Numbered from the stretch's first letter, positions 46,397 to 56,395 are shown. The stretch: DNA of 64,000 nt from Arthrobacter methylotrophus (GCF_039539965.1 NZ_BAABED010000001.1:1302001-1366000), one strand, 5' to 3'. Numbers and translations are program-made. Notes: generated by a model not told the origin, from the letters alone.

Positions 46397-46470
46397 GCGT
46401 TCCCGGGCTCTTGACCGGACTTTTCACCGGACTTTTCAGCCTGTATCGCATGATCCGGGTTAAGCTGGGT

Positions 46471-46550
46471 GACTGACACGGGGTGCCGCGCACCAAGCCG
46501 GCTGAGACCAGACCCGTAGAACCTGTCCGGTTAGCACCGGCGAAGGGATG
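46471..46550 (+). promoter_or_regulatory. TPP riboswitch (THI element)
   Basis: Thiamine pyrophosphate aptamer. Conserved parts are the ACACGGGGTGCC arm near 46476, GCTGAGA at 46501-46507 (J2/3 and pyrimidine pocket) and ACCCGTAGAACCTG near 46512-46525 (diphosphate pocket), closed by CCGG-rich P3/P1 pairs. The last bases GAAGGGATG hold the Shine-Dalgarno AAGGGA of the next gene, nine bases before its ATG, so TPP binding would block translation. Confidence 0.95.
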
Positions 46551-46556
46551 TCTCCT

Positions 46557-48077
46557 ATGACTTCTTCAGCGCATTCAGCTGTTTACCCGCTAAAGGCCAT
46601 TCAGCGTCCCGTTCCCAGGGTCCTCAGCATTGCGGGCTCGGATCCTTCGGGGGGCGCCGGCATCCAAGCCGACTTGAAGAGCATTGCGGCCAACGGCGGC
46701 TACGGCATGGCTGCCATCACGGCGCTCACGGTACAGAACACTCAGGGAGTCACCGCGGTCCATGTGCCTCCCGTGGAGTTCCTGCGCCAGCAGCTGGATG
46801 CCATTAGCGATGACATCACGGTCGACGCCGTCAAAATCGGCATGCTCGGCGACGCGACCGTCATCGCCGAGGTCCGCCGCTGGCTCGGCGAGGTGCGGCC
46901 CGCCGTCGTCGTCCTGGACCCGGTGATGATCGCCACCAGTGGGGACCGCCTTCTGGCGGAGTCCGCTGAAGCCGCGCTTCGGCAACTTCTCCCGCTTGCG
47001 GATCTGGTGACCCCCAACCTTCCCGAGCTGGCAATGCTGCTCGGAGAACCGGAGGCAAGCGACTGGACTACCGCGTTGGAGCAGGGCAAGCGCTTGGCTG
47101 CTGCCTGCGGAAACACCGTTCTGGTGAAGGGCGGCCATCTGCAGGGTGCCAGCTGCCCCGACGCCCTGGTCAACACCGGGGGACTCCTCAGCCAGGACGT
47201 GGTGGAAATCCCCGGTCTTCGGGTGGAGACCCGAAATAGCCATGGCACGGGGTGTTCCCTGTCGTCGGCGATGGCCACTGCCAAGGCGCGGCTTGGCGAT
47301 TGGGAATCCGCCCTGCGTGTCGTCAAGCCTTGGCTTCAGGAGGCGTTGGCCCAGTCGGCGGTGTTGGACGTGGGGAAGGGCAACGGACCCGTCCACCACT
47401 TCCACGCGTACCAGCACTCTCTTCGGCCGGGAGATTTTGCGGTCCGGATGTGGGAGGCCGCCCAAACGGAACTTGCCGCCATCTATGGCCTGGACTTCAT
47501 TCAGGGCCTACAGTCGGGCGGGCTCGACGAAGGGCAGTTCACCTACTACTTGGCCCAGGATGCCCTCTATCTCAATGGCTATTCCCGGGTTCTGGCGAGG
47601 GCAAGCGCCCTCGCCCCGAGTGAAGCCGAACAGCTGTTCTGGGCCCGCGGCTCGCAAATGTGCCTTGAAGTCGAATCGGAGCTGCACCGGAACTGGCTCA
47701 ACGGACGTCAGGCAAGCGGAGAACGGGGTCCGGTCACCAAAGCCTACGTGGACCACCTGATGGCGGCGTCGGCGTCGGGCAGCTATCCGGTGCTTCTGGC
47801 GGCGATCCTGCCTTGCTACTGGTTGTATGCCGAGGTGGGGCAGCAGCTCCATCACGGCTATCTTGAGTCGGGAGCCTCGGCCGAGCATCCTTACGCGGAG
47901 TGGCTGCGAACCTACGCAGACGAGGAATTCGCCGAGGCAACCCGCAAGGCGATCGACATCACAGATGCGGCCGCGCAGGCCGCTTCCCCGGCGGAGCGCA
48001 CGGCGATGATGGAGGCGTTTTCCGGGTCCTGCCGCTACGAAACCGCGTTTTTCGATGCTCCTCGGCTCCACGGCTGA
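46557..48077 (+). CDS. thiD: fused ThiD-TenA: HMP/HMP-P kinase and thiaminase II
   Basis: 506 residues. Residues 25-285 are a ThiD kinase ([56 protein letters not shown]) that phosphorylates 4-amino-5-hydroxymethyl-2-methylpyrimidine to HMP-PP. The remainder is a TenA domain: [13 protein letters not shown] contains the catalytic Cys and [10 protein letters not shown] the catalytic Glu; it salvages aminomethyl-HMP. Thus one protein supplies HMP from recovery and phosphorylates it. ATG 46557 is the start set by the riboswitch SD. It stands alone under TPP control. Confidence 0.93.
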   Translation: MTSSAHSAVYPLKAIQRPVPRVLSIAGSDPSGGAGIQADLKSIAANGGYGMAAITALTVQNTQGVTAVHVPPVEFLRQQLDAISDDITVDAVKIGMLGDATVIAEVRRWLGEVRPAVVVLDPVMIATSGDRLLAESAEAALRQLLPLADLVTPNLPELAMLLGEPEASDWTTALEQGKRLAAACGNTVLVKGGHLQGASCPDALVNTGGLLSQDVVEIPGLRVETRNSHGTGCSLSSAMATAKARLGDWESALRVVKPWLQEALAQSAVLDVGKGNGPVHHFHAYQHSLRPGDFAVRMWEAAQTELAAIYGLDFIQGLQSGGLDEGQFTYYLAQDALYLNGYSRVLARASALAPSEAEQLFWARGSQMCLEVESELHRNWLNGRQASGERGPVTKAYVDHLMAASASGSYPVLLAAILPCYWLYAEVGQQLHHGYLESGASAEHPYAEWLRTYADEEFAEATRKAIDITDAAAQAASPAERTAMMEAFSGSCRYETAFFDAPRLHG

Positions 48078-48496
48078 GCCTGGTTCGTTGCGCCCCAAGA
48101 CTCGGTGAGGGGCTATTTCGCCGGGCGCTGCAGCGTGTTGGACTGAGGATCCAAGCTTTTCCCGGCCGGCAGGGTATGGTGGACGGGCACGGTAGCGGAC
48201 GGCGGCATAGCCTGTCTGTGGCAGCCATCACATGGCGGCCTCCGGGCCTGGCCTCATTTGCAGCCGAAGGCGAAACTAGCGTAATCTAGATCTTCGGTGC
48301 TTACGCCAACACTTGGGTTATGCCCCTAGAGACTTTTCTGTGAAACTAGCCTTTCATTCGGAACTGTTCGAGGGATGACTCATGGATTCCGTACCGGAGT
48401 CCACGGCGTTGAGGCACAGCGTGAACCAGGTCCGTTTTCGGATCGGGGTTCCGCACGCAAATTTAGTAATAAACGTCGAGAGAAGTGAGTGCCCAA
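48078..48496 (+). other. spacer and likely promoter region upstream of rplU
   Basis: 419 nt without a credible gene. A plausible promoter is TTGCAG (48258-48263), 18 bases, TAATCT (48282-48287), which would give a leader of about 200 bases before rplU. The nonamer GAAACTAGC occurs at about 48272 and again at about 48341. No known leader motif is recognised. Confidence 0.5.
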
Positions 48497-48805
48497 GTGG
48501 TGTACGCGATTGTCCGCGCAGGCGGCCGCCAAGAAAAGGTTTCCGTTGGAGACTACGTAACCCTGAACCGCGTCCCCGGTGGAGCCGGCAGCACTCTTGA
48601 GCTGCCCGCACTGCTCCTGGTGGACGGTGACAAGGTCACCTCCGCCGCTGCGGATCTGGCCAAGGTCAAGGTTACGGCTGAGATCCTCGAAGACCTCCGT
48701 GGTCCGAAGATCGTCATCCAGAAGTTCAAGAACAAGACCGGCTACAAGAAGCGCCAGGGTCACCGTCAAGAACTGACCAAGATCAAGATCACCGGTATCA
48801 AGTAA
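48497..48805 (+). CDS. rplU: 50S ribosomal protein L21
   Basis: 102 residues, a small beta-barrel protein of the large subunit. [20 protein letters not shown] at the start and [16 protein letters not shown] plus TKIKITGIK at the end are diagnostic. GTG 48497 is chosen because L21 normally starts MVYAIV; GTG 48485 would add four residues with poorer RBS spacing. It begins rplU-rpmA, with obg downstream. Confidence 0.97.
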   Translation: MVYAIVRAGGRQEKVSVGDYVTLNRVPGGAGSTLELPALLLVDGDKVTSAAADLAKVKVTAEILEDLRGPKIVIQKFKNKTGYKKRQGHRQELTKIKITGIK

Positions 48806-48865
48806 CTACTGGTTGTTCTTCAGGTTTTCAACAGATTCCCCAGAATTTAAAGGCAGGCATTTCAA

Positions 48866-49129
48866 ATGGCACATAAAAAAGGCGCGAGTTCCACTCGCAA
48901 CGGTCGTGACTCCAACGCCCAGTACCTCGGCGTGAAGCGCTTCGGTGGCCAGGTCGTTTCCGCAGGCGAAATCATCGTCCGCCAGCGTGGCACCCACTTC
49001 CACCCGGGCGCCGGCGTCGGCCGCGGTGGCGACGACACCCTGTTCGCCCTGCAGGCAGGTGCGGTTGAGTTCGGTACTCGCCGTGGCCGTCGCGTAGTGA
49101 ACATCGTTGCTGCTGCAGCTGCAGAGTAA
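48866..49129 (+). CDS. rpmA: 50S ribosomal protein L27
   Basis: 87 residues. [20 protein letters not shown], whose N-terminal tail reaches the peptidyl transferase centre, and [17 protein letters not shown] are characteristic. The N-terminus carries no cleavable extension of the Firmicutes kind. It is 60 bases after rplU in the normal order; a strong terminator follows. Confidence 0.97.
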   Translation: MAHKKGASSTRNGRDSNAQYLGVKRFGGQVVSAGEIIVRQRGTHFHPGAGVGRGGDDTLFALQAGAVEFGTRRGRRVVNIVAAAAAE

Positions 49130-49146
49130 TAACACGTTCTGAACGG

Positions 49147-49185
49147 GTGGAGCGGGCCGTATGGCCCGCTCCACTTGTCTTTTTA
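49147..49185 (+). terminator. Rho-independent terminator after rpmA
   Basis: GTGGAGCGGGCC (49147-49158) pairs with GGCCCGCTCCAC (49163-49174) around GTAT and is followed by TTGTCTTTTT. It is a strong intrinsic terminator, so obg is likely transcribed separately or by read-through. Confidence 0.9.
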
Positions 49186-49272
49186 ACCGCACTAGAATTT
49201 ACTAGGGCGCGCGGTGGCGCACAGCTTGCACCACGCATTTCAAGCAGTAATTTCCACATTGAGGAGAAACAC

Positions 49273-50862
49273 GTGGCGACCTTCGTAGACCGGGTAGTAC
49301 TTCACGTATCCGGCGGAACAGGCGGCCACGGCTGTGTCTCTGTTAAGCGCGAGAAGTTCAAGCCGCTCGGCGGACCCGACGGCGGTAATGGCGGTAACGG
49401 CGGCGACGTCATCCTGCGCGTTGATGCCCAGACCACCACTTTGCTTGATTACCACCACGCACCGCACCGCCACGCAACCAACGGCGGCCCGGGCATGGGT
49501 GACTGGCGCGGCGGCAAGAACGGTGAAACCCTGGTGCTTCCGGTTCCGGATGGCACCGTGGTCAAGACCAAGGACGGCGTTGTCCTGGCCGACCTCGTAG
49601 GAGAAGGCACCGAATTCATCGCCGCTGCCGGTGGCCAGGGCGGCCTCGGCAACTCTTCGTTGTCTTCGCAGAAGCGCAGGGCTCCGGGTTTCGCGCTCCT
49701 CGGTATTGAAGGCGACTCCAGCGACATCGTCCTGGAACTGAAGTCCATTGCCGACATCGCGCTGGTCGGCTTCCCCTCGGCAGGCAAGTCCAGCCTCGTC
49801 GCAGCGATGTCAGCGGCTCGGCCCAAAATCGCCGACTACCCGTTCACCACCCTGATCCCCAACCTTGGCGTGGTCCAGGCCGGTGACGTCCGATTCACTA
49901 TTGCCGACGTTCCCGGGCTGATCGAAGGAGCAAGCGAAGGAAAGGGTCTCGGCCATAACTTCCTGCGCCACGTGGAGCGTTGTGCTGCGCTGGTGCACGT
50001 GCTGGACTGTGGAACCTTGGAAGCGGAAAGGGACCCGCTCTCTGACCTTGCGATCATTGAGCAAGAGTTGGACAAGTACGCGGTGGACATGAGCTACGCG
50101 GGCGTTGACGGCGAAGTGGTCCCCCTGAATGAACGCCCCAAGCTTGTTGTACTCAACAAGGTGGACCTGCCGGATGGCCGGGACATGGCGGAGTTTGTCC
50201 GCCCGGAGCTGGAACAGCGCGGCTACCGCGTCTTTGAAGTTTCTGCCACGAGCCATGAAGGCCTGCGCCAATTGAGCTACGCCATGGGCGAGATTGTCAT
50301 GGCCGCTCGCAAGGCCGTTGCCACTGCGCCTCCCAAGGTTATTGCTCCTGTGCTCCGCCCCCGCGCTGTCAATGAGTCCGGCTTCAAGATCCGCCGCGAG
50401 GAAAAGAACCTCGAGCCGCTCTTCCGCGTGTTGGGGGAGAAGCCGGTCCGCTGGGTCAAGCAGACTGATTTCACCAACGAGGAAGCCATCGGCTACTTGG
50501 CAGATCGCCTAGCCAAGCTCGGCATTGAAAACGAGTTGTTCAAGATGGGCGCGATTCCGGGTGACACCGTGGTGATCGGCGAAGAGGACGGCGTCGTGTT
50601 CGACTGGGAGCCCACCATGATGGCGGGCGCCGAACTCCTGGCAACGCCGCGAGGCACCGACATCCGTGTTGCCGACATCGGCGACCGACCCACCCGTTCG
50701 CAGAAGCGCGACGAGCAGATCGAACGCCGCGAAGCCAAGGCCGCCGCGCGCGCCGAGCTGGAAGCCGAGCGCAAGGCGGGCATCTGGACCGAGTCCGTAA
50801 GCGGCCGTCGTCTACCCAAGCCCCTGAAGGAAAGCGGCCTGGAAGCCGAAAATGACGACTAG
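49273..50862 (+). CDS. obg: GTPase Obg (CgtA)
   Basis: Ribosome-assembly and stress GTPase. 529 residues. An N-terminal Gly-rich Obg fold ([26 protein letters not shown]) is followed by the G domain from about residue 160: G1 [11 protein letters not shown]3 [10 protein letters not shown]4 NKVDLPDG and G5 SATSHEG. The OCT domain ([15 protein letters not shown] and [20 protein letters not shown]) comes next, and then a charged helical tail of about 70 residues. GTG 49273 follows GAGGAG. It overlaps proB by 11 bases. Confidence 0.96.
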   Translation: MATFVDRVVLHVSGGTGGHGCVSVKREKFKPLGGPDGGNGGNGGDVILRVDAQTTTLLDYHHAPHRHATNGGPGMGDWRGGKNGETLVLPVPDGTVVKTKDGVVLADLVGEGTEFIAAAGGQGGLGNSSLSSQKRRAPGFALLGIEGDSSDIVLELKSIADIALVGFPSAGKSSLVAAMSAARPKIADYPFTTLIPNLGVVQAGDVRFTIADVPGLIEGASEGKGLGHNFLRHVERCAALVHVLDCGTLEAERDPLSDLAIIEQELDKYAVDMSYAGVDGEVVPLNERPKLVVLNKVDLPDGRDMAEFVRPELEQRGYRVFEVSATSHEGLRQLSYAMGEIVMAARKAVATAPPKVIAPVLRPRAVNESGFKIRREEKNLEPLFRVLGEKPVRWVKQTDFTNEEAIGYLADRLAKLGIENELFKMGAIPGDTVVIGEEDGVVFDWEPTMMAGAELLATPRGTDIRVADIGDRPTRSQKRDEQIERREAKAAARAELEAERKAGIWTESVSGRRLPKPLKESGLEAENDD

Positions 50863-52042
50863 TGCGGCCCGCATCGCTGAAGTCACTGATGGTGACGACG
50901 CCGCCGAACGCCAGGCACTGGCGGGCGCCAAGCGGATCGTGGTCAAAGTAGGTTCGTCCTCGCTGACCAGCATCAAAGGCGGCATCTCGGAGAAAGCGCT
51001 GACGGCACTCGTCCACGCCCTGGCCGAGAAGCGCAATTCCGGGACGGAGATCATTCTGGTCTCCTCCGGTGCCATCGCGGCAGGTCTCGCCCCGCTCGGC
51101 CTTGCCAAGCGTCCGAAGGATCTCGCCACACAGCAGGCTGCCGCGAGCGTGGGGCAGGGGCTGTTGATGGCGCGTTATTCCCAGGCTTTTGCCGCGCATG
51201 GAGTCACGGTCAGCCAGGTCCTCCTGACTGCGGATGACTTGATGCGCCGCACGCAGCACAGCAACGCGTACCGCGCGTTGGATCGTTTGTTGAACCTCGG
51301 CGTTGTGCCGGTCGTGAACGAAAACGACACCGTGGCCACGCACGAAATCCGCTTTGGCGACAATGACCGCTTGGCCGCCTTGGTGGCACATCTCGTCCGT
51401 GCAGACGCGCTGGTCCTGCTTTCCGACGTCGACGCCCTCTACGACGGTCCGCCGTCGTTGGGTGCCAAGCGTATTCCGCTCGTTAGCGGTCCTCAGGACC
51501 TCGTCGGCGTGACCATCGGAAAGGCCGGCAAGGCAGGAGTCGGTACCGGTGGCATGACCACCAAGGTGGAGGCTGCGTCCATCGCCGCGAGCTCCGGCAT
51601 CCACGCCCTTGTGACGTCGACGGCGAATGCCGCAGCCGCCCTCGCGGGCGAAGACGTGGGTACGTGGTTCGCCATCAATGGCAACCGCAAACCCGTCCGT
51701 CTGCTCTGGTTGGCCCACCTCGCGTCGGTTCGGGGCCGTTTGGTGCTCGACGACGGCGCTGTCAAGGCTGTGCGCGACCGCCATACTTCGCTGCTGCCCG
51801 CCGGGATTTCATCCGTGCAGGGGGACTTTGAGCCCGGCGACCCGGTGGAGATGTTTTCCCACGAGGGCACTGTCATTGCCCGGGGGCTTGTGAACTATTC
51901 CTCGGAGGAGCTTCCCCGCATGCTTGGCCGCTCCACCAAGGAGCTCGCCAAGGACCTTGGCAGGGGATATGACCGCGTAGTTGTTCATGTTGACGACCTC
52001 GTACTGGTCCAGTCGTCCCGCTCCACTAAACTTGGAGAATGA
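50852..52042 (+). CDS. proB: glutamate 5-kinase with PUA domain
   Basis: First step of proline synthesis: glutamate to gamma-glutamyl phosphate. 396 residues. The amino-acid kinase domain has [31 protein letters not shown] and [18 protein letters not shown]; the C-terminal PUA domain begins near residue 300 ([15 protein letters not shown]) and ends with [11 protein letters not shown] 50852 lies within the last codons of obg. The stop overlaps the proA start (ATGA). Feedback inhibition by proline is known for this family. Confidence 0.96.
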   Translation: MTTSAARIAEVTDGDDAAERQALAGAKRIVVKVGSSSLTSIKGGISEKALTALVHALAEKRNSGTEIILVSSGAIAAGLAPLGLAKRPKDLATQQAAASVGQGLLMARYSQAFAAHGVTVSQVLLTADDLMRRTQHSNAYRALDRLLNLGVVPVVNENDTVATHEIRFGDNDRLAALVAHLVRADALVLLSDVDALYDGPPSLGAKRIPLVSGPQDLVGVTIGKAGKAGVGTGGMTTKVEAASIAASSGIHALVTSTANAAAALAGEDVGTWFAINGNRKPVRLLWLAHLASVRGRLVLDDGAVKAVRDRHTSLLPAGISSVQGDFEPGDPVEMFSHEGTVIARGLVNYSSEELPRMLGRSTKELAKDLGRGYDRVVVHVDDLVLVQSSRSTKLGE

Positions 52043-53409
52043 CTGAGGCTCTTACTCCCGATGCTCCCGTGATGACCGACGCCCTGACTTCCGGCAATCC
52101 GGCCCAGGCGCCGGAAACCCGGGAGCCCGGAACTGCGCCACTCACCCCCGAGCAGGTCGAAGCTGCCGTGCACTCGATTGCCGACCGCTCGCGGCACGCC
52201 GCGCGGCGCATGGGACACGCGAACCGTGCCTGGAAGGACCGCGCCCTGCGTGCCATCGGCTCCGCCCTGCGGGAACACGAGGCGGCAGTTCTCGCAGCCA
52301 ACGCCAAGGACATCGAGGCAGGCCGCAACAACGGAACCTCCGCCGCCATGCTGGACCGATTGACCTTGACCGCGGCGCGTATTGAAGGCCTTGTGGCGGC
52401 ACTTGAGAACCTCGCGGGCTTGCCTGACCCCGTGGGTAATGTGGTCCGCGGCCAGACGCTTCCGAATGGGCTGCGCCTGCGCCAAGTGAACGTGCCCATG
52501 GGAGTGGTCGCAGCGATCTACGAGGCCCGCCCCAACGTTACGGTTGATATCGCGGGACTTGCCTTGAAGAGTGGCAATGCCGTGATCCTGCGCGGCGGCT
52601 CGGCTGCTGCGCACACCAACGCGGCCTTGGTGGAGATCCTCCGCGATGCCATGGAATCCGTGGGGCTGCCTGCCGACGCCGTCCAGAGCGTGGACCAGTT
52701 CGGCCGCGAGGGCGCAGCTGTCCTGATGCGGGCCCGTGGCAGGGTGGACGTGCTGATTCCCCGTGGTGGACGCGATCTGATCCAGACTGTGGTGAACAAC
52801 TCTTCTGTGCCCGTCATCGAGACCGGCGAAGGAAATGTTCATATCTTCATCGACGAATCCGCCAGCGAAGACATGGCTGTCAATATCCTGCTCAACGCCA
52901 AGACCCAGCGCCCCAGCGTCTGCAACACGGTAGAGACCCTTTTGGTGCACTCGAAATCCACCGTGCTGCCCGCCGTCGCCGCCGCTCTGCGCTCCGCCGG
53001 CGTCACCTTGCATGTCGACCCGCGGATCCAGGCGGCGCTGTCCGGCACGGTGGAGACGGTGCCGGCCGACGACGTCGATTGGGCCACCGAATACATGGAT
53101 CTTGACCTCGCCGTAGCTATGGTTGACGACCTCGACGAGGCGGTCGCCCACATTCGGAAATGGTCGACGGGCCACACCGAAGCCATCCTGACGAACAATC
53201 TGGCGAACGCCGAGAAGTTCATCGCGGATATCGATTCTGCGGCTGTCATCGTGAACGCTTCGACGCGTTTCACGGATGGTGGCGAGCTCGGCTTGGGTGC
53301 CGAGGTGGGCATCTCTACCCAGAAGCTGCACGCACGCGGTCCGATGGGCCTCACTGAGTTGACCACTACCAAGTGGATCGTCCAGGGTGAAGGCCAGATC
53401 CGAAGCTAG
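52039..53409 (+). CDS. proA: gamma-glutamyl phosphate reductase
   Basis: Second step of proline synthesis, giving glutamate 5-semialdehyde. 456 residues with an N-terminal extension of about 35. The aldehyde-dehydrogenase-like fold has VPMGVVAAIYEARPNVTVD, LIPRGGRDLI and, in TQRPSVCNTVETLL, the catalytic Cys. IVNASTRFTDGGELGLGAEVGISTQKLHARGPMG is the family signature, of which only pieces are quoted. It is coupled to proB through an ATGA overlap. Confidence 0.96.
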   Translation: MTEALTPDAPVMTDALTSGNPAQAPETREPGTAPLTPEQVEAAVHSIADRSRHAARRMGHANRAWKDRALRAIGSALREHEAAVLAANAKDIEAGRNNGTSAAMLDRLTLTAARIEGLVAALENLAGLPDPVGNVVRGQTLPNGLRLRQVNVPMGVVAAIYEARPNVTVDIAGLALKSGNAVILRGGSAAAHTNAALVEILRDAMESVGLPADAVQSVDQFGREGAAVLMRARGRVDVLIPRGGRDLIQTVVNNSSVPVIETGEGNVHIFIDESASEDMAVNILLNAKTQRPSVCNTVETLLVHSKSTVLPAVAAALRSAGVTLHVDPRIQAALSGTVETVPADDVDWATEYMDLDLAVAMVDDLDEAVAHIRKWSTGHTEAILTNNLANAEKFIADIDSAAVIVNASTRFTDGGELGLGAEVGISTQKLHARGPMGLTELTTTKWIVQGEGQIRS

Positions 53410-53488
53410 CAACGCTGTAACATAGAACAGAAGTCCTGAACGGTGGGAGGATCCGCCGTCGAAATCCTTTGAACCGCTAGGGGAGAAA

Positions 53489-53728
53489 ATGCAGTTTCAG
53501 CAGATCGCCATTTCCGTTCTCACCCAAGGGGGCGAGAGCGGAGCTGAAGCACCGGCTCCGTTGTGGGCTGAACCTTGGGTCTTCGGTGTCTCCATGTTCT
53601 GCATCTTGCTGGTGCTGATGTTCGTGGCAGTTTCCTACACGAATCTCGGCAACCGTCACGACGCCGTTGAAGAGCACTCGGATCCGCACCGCCAGCACCC
53701 GGCGAAGCACCCAGGGCTGGGTCACTAA
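53489..53728 (+). CDS. small single-pass membrane protein of unknown function
   Basis: 79 residues. A polar, Gly/Glu-rich N-terminus, one membrane segment at about residues 32-51 ([19 protein letters not shown]), then a His- and Glu-rich cytoplasmic or exported tail ending HPGLGH. GGGGAG stands four bases before ATG 53489. It lies between proA and nadD on the same strand. It is too short for confident homology, but the ribosome-binding site and membrane segment support it as real. Confidence 0.75.
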   Translation: MQFQQIAISVLTQGGESGAEAPAPLWAEPWVFGVSMFCILLVLMFVAVSYTNLGNRHDAVEEHSDPHRQHPAKHPGLGH

Positions 53729-53774
53729 CATTTCCGCCGCAAAACCTTTCGAGGAAACGGGGCGCCGGCTTCGC

Positions 53775-54404
53775 TTGGGCGTGATGGGTGGGACGTTCGA
53801 TCCCATTCATCACGGCCACTTGGTTGCTGCCAGCGAGGTCGCTGCAAAGTTCCACTTGGACGAAGTGGTTTTCGTGCCCACCGGACAGCCATGGCAGAAG
53901 TCGCACAAGCAGGTCAGCGAAGCGGAGCACCGGTACTTGATGACCGTCATTGCCACTGCTTCCAACCCCAATTTCACGGTGAGTCGCGTGGATGTGGACC
54001 GTCCCGGCCCAACGTTCACGATAGACACCTTGCGCGACCTCCGGAACCAGCGGCCGGATGCAGACCTTTTCTTCATCACGGGCGCGGACGCCCTGGCGCA
54101 GATCCTTTCCTGGAAAGATGTCGACGAGCTCTGGTCTTTGGCGCACTTTGTGGGTGTCACCCGGCCTGGTCACGTCCTTGATGGCATGGGCAGGGAGGAC
54201 GTCAGTCTTCTGGAAGTGCCCGCCATGGCGATTTCCTCGACCGATTGCCGCGCCCGGGTGGGTGCCGGCAACCCGGTCTGGTACCTCGTACCTGACGGAG
54301 TAGTGCAGTACATCGCCAAATACAGGTTGTACTCGGGAAGACCCGGCATGGGGGAGCCCCTGCATGCTATGACCGGATCAGACCGCCAAGCCCGTACTGA
54401 GTGA
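53775..54404 (+). CDS. nadD: nicotinate-nucleotide adenylyltransferase
   Basis: Makes deamido-NAD from nicotinate mononucleotide and ATP. About 209 residues. [21 protein letters not shown] holds the (H/T)xGH-type nucleotidyltransferase motif, VPTGQPWQK follows, and the C-terminal [10 protein letters not shown] matches the ISSTxIR signature. The start is uncertain. TTG 53775, GTG 53781 and ATG 53784 are the nearest choices, and the longer frame to 53667 overlaps the small membrane gene. None has a good Shine-Dalgarno sequence, so translation may depend on the upstream gene. Confidence 0.9.
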   Translation: MGVMGGTFDPIHHGHLVAASEVAAKFHLDEVVFVPTGQPWQKSHKQVSEAEHRYLMTVIATASNPNFTVSRVDVDRPGPTFTIDTLRDLRNQRPDADLFFITGADALAQILSWKDVDELWSLAHFVGVTRPGHVLDGMGREDVSLLEVPAMAISSTDCRARVGAGNPVWYLVPDGVVQYIAKYRLYSGRPGMGEPLHAMTGSDRQARTE

Positions 54405-54411
54405 GTTTTGA

Positions 54412-55656
54412 ATGAGCCAGGAACAGCCCCCCATCCGTAGCCGGCGCGAGCTTCGGCGAGCCCGGGACGCCCGCCTGGGAGACACTGGCGGACGCCCGGT
54501 AGTAGCCGGGGCCGTAACTTCCAACGACGCCGAGCAGGCCCCTGCGGGAGCTTCGGCCAATCGAGTGCGCCGGGTGGCGGATGCTCCGGTGGACGCCAAA
54601 CCCGCCGCGGAACGTTCTTCCCAGGCGCGTGCCCGCGATCGTGCCGCCCTCCGCGCTATCAAGGAGCTCGCGGACAAAGAGCAGCAGCTTTCGCGCGGCG
54701 GTCCGCCCACGCGCCGCCAGCTGCGCCTGCAGCAGTTACAGGAGGAAGTTGCCCCAGGAACCTCGGCGATCCCGATTGTGGCGCCGCCCGCATCCGGGCC
54801 CAGGACCTCCAGCATTCCCGCGCAAACCGCCGGCAAGCAACAGGCCGGTGGCGCCCCCATTGGCACATCGCCCGACGGCAGTGTCAGGGTGACGGCAGGG
54901 CCGCCTCCCGGTGCGCCGGATATGACCGTGGAGCAGGCCTTGATGGCCCGCGAGCTGCTGGCTGCCCAAGCCAGGAACCAATCCAGCAAACTCGAGCACA
55001 TTGCGGCCATGGAATCAGCGGTGGAGAAGGTCGGGGGACCTGGGCGCGACGTCGCCGGTTCGGACGCCGAGCCGGCCGATCCTGAGGCTTTGGCGGAGCA
55101 AATCGCCCAGGCTGAACGCGAGGCGGTCCTCAACAAGAGGGCCATGGACAAGCAGAAGCTCGCCGAGCGGAACAGCCGTCCTCCGGCTGCGGTCCGGGTG
55201 GAGCCTTCTGCGGCCAGTAACCTCGCGATGGTCACCCCTTTGGAATTCGTGAAGGTTCCGGGACTTGACCGTCCTGTCATGAAGCCGCCCAGCACCAGCT
55301 TTGTCCCGCTTGTAACGTCGCCTGGAGCCAAGTTGAAGCCTGGGCAGTCGGCGTCGGGCAAGCCACGCAGCCTGCGCGGCAGGGCAGGAGTCCTTGCCCG
55401 CGCGGAAGCTGCCGCGAAAGCGGCCGGTCGCCGTCCGGCGTCGGGCCCTGCACCCGAGGGGGAGGCGTTCGCTGAAGCGGCCGAACATCCGCCCGTTTCT
55501 GCAAGTTCGGCATACGGACTTGAACCGCTCGACGCCGCGACGGCAGGACTTGGGCGCGCGCAACGTGCCCGCCTCTTGGTCCTGGGACTCGTCGGAATCG
55601 GAGCCATCGCCCTCATTGCGGGCATCATCATGATCACCAGCGGACTGTCCCGCTGA
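54412..55656 (+). CDS. tail-anchored, mostly disordered protein of unknown function
   Basis: 414 residues. A basic N-terminus (RSRRELRRARDARLG) is followed by about 350 residues rich in Ala, Pro, Glu, Arg and Ser with short predicted helices (RAALRAIKELADKEQQLS; RRQLRLQQLQEEV; EQALMARELLAAQARN). One membrane segment lies near the C-terminus, about residues 390-410 (LVLGLVGIGAIALIAGIIMI). It begins 7 bases after nadD and rsfS follows, so it probably belongs to that operon. No domain is recognised. Confidence 0.8.
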   Translation: MSQEQPPIRSRRELRRARDARLGDTGGRPVVAGAVTSNDAEQAPAGASANRVRRVADAPVDAKPAAERSSQARARDRAALRAIKELADKEQQLSRGGPPTRRQLRLQQLQEEVAPGTSAIPIVAPPASGPRTSSIPAQTAGKQQAGGAPIGTSPDGSVRVTAGPPPGAPDMTVEQALMARELLAAQARNQSSKLEHIAAMESAVEKVGGPGRDVAGSDAEPADPEALAEQIAQAEREAVLNKRAMDKQKLAERNSRPPAAVRVEPSAASNLAMVTPLEFVKVPGLDRPVMKPPSTSFVPLVTSPGAKLKPGQSASGKPRSLRGRAGVLARAEAAAKAAGRRPASGPAPEGEAFAEAAEHPPVSASSAYGLEPLDAATAGLGRAQRARLLVLGLVGIGAIALIAGIIMITSGLSR

Positions 55657-55718
55657 CCATAACGCTTTTGCCACCCAACAGGCTTCGTCCATTCTCGAAG
55701 CCGCATACAAGGAGTCCC

Positions 55719-56117
55719 GTGACTGCACATGAACAATCCGTCCTCTTGGCCCGCCATGCCGCCCGCGCGGCAGCGGACAAGCTGGCCGAGGACATCATCG
55801 CTCTGGACGTCAGCGAACGCCTGGCCCTGACCGACATTTTCCTGATCGCTTCTGCCCCGACTGAACGCCAGGTCAACGCCATTGTTGACGGCATTGAAGA
55901 GGAACTGCTCAAGCAGGATCTGCGCCCCGTGCGCCGCGAAGGGCGTTCCGAGGGCCGCTGGGTTCTGCTGGACTATGCCGACATTGTGGTGCACGTCCAG
56001 CACTCTGAAGACAGGGTGTTCTACGCGTTGGAACGCCTATGGAGAGACTGCCCGGTAGTTGATCTGGACCTCGGTGACGACGCTTCGGCGAAGGCTCCTG
56101 CCGTCGAGGAATCCTAG
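55719..56117 (+). CDS. rsfS: ribosome silencing factor RsfS
   Basis: Binds L14 and blocks subunit joining when nutrients are scarce. 132 residues of the Iojap fold: ALDVSERLALTDIFLIASAPTERQV and GRWVLLDYADIVVHVQ are signatures. GTG 55719 follows AAGGAG at four to five bases. A longer frame to 55668 lacks an RBS. It is the last protein gene of the obg-to-rsfS block, followed by tRNA-Ala. Confidence 0.95.
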   Translation: MTAHEQSVLLARHAARAAADKLAEDIIALDVSERLALTDIFLIASAPTERQVNAIVDGIEEELLKQDLRPVRREGRSEGRWVLLDYADIVVHVQHSEDRVFYALERLWRDCPVVDLDLGDDASAKAPAVEES

Positions 56118-56151
56118 GCTCACAGCGGCAAGAGACCTGAATATGCCGGAT

Positions 56152-56181
56152 TTGGAATTTTCAGAAACGCTGTTCTAAGAT
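56152..56181 (+). promoter_or_regulatory. probable promoter of tRNA-Ala
   Basis: TTGGAA at 56152-56157 and TAAGAT at 56176-56181 are 18 bases apart, each matching four of six consensus bases. They lie 80 bases upstream of the tRNA. The stretch is AT-rich compared with its surroundings. Confidence 0.45.
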
Positions 56182-56260
56182 ATTTGAGTTGCTTCGGAGG
56201 AATCCGAAATCGAGCATGGGTTTCAAAGCCTTTGCGAGGTTCATGAAGCAGCAAGAATAT

Positions 56261-56333
56261 GGGGCTGTGGCGCAGCTGGTAGCGCACCTGCATGGCATGC
56301 AGGGGGTCAGGGGTTCGAGTCCCCTCAGCTCCA
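56261..56333 (+). tRNA. tRNA-Ala (anticodon GGC)
   Basis: Cloverleaf with acceptor GGGGCTG/CAGCTCC, anticodon arm CCTGC-ATGGCAT-GCAGG (GGC) and T arm AGGGGTTCGAGTCCCCT. CCA is not encoded. Confidence 0.95.
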
Positions 56334-56338
56334 CCCCG

Positions 56339-56395
56339 GAGGCCTTACTCGGAACGTGGATCAAGTTCACGTTCCGGGTAAGGCCTCATTTTTTG
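56339..56395 (+). terminator. Rho-independent terminator of tRNA-Ala
   Basis: GAGGCCTTAC, then GGAACGTG, and their complements CACGTTCC and GTAAGGCCTC form a long stem with a small internal mismatch, followed by ATTTTTTG. It begins only six bases after the tRNA and ends four bases before the convergent dnaE2 stop. Confidence 0.9.

Noticed and set aside
54378..56003. 541-codon minus-strand frame opposite the tail-anchored protein gene
   Set aside because: Low-complexity Ala/Ser/Arg composition arising from a disordered gene on the plus strand.
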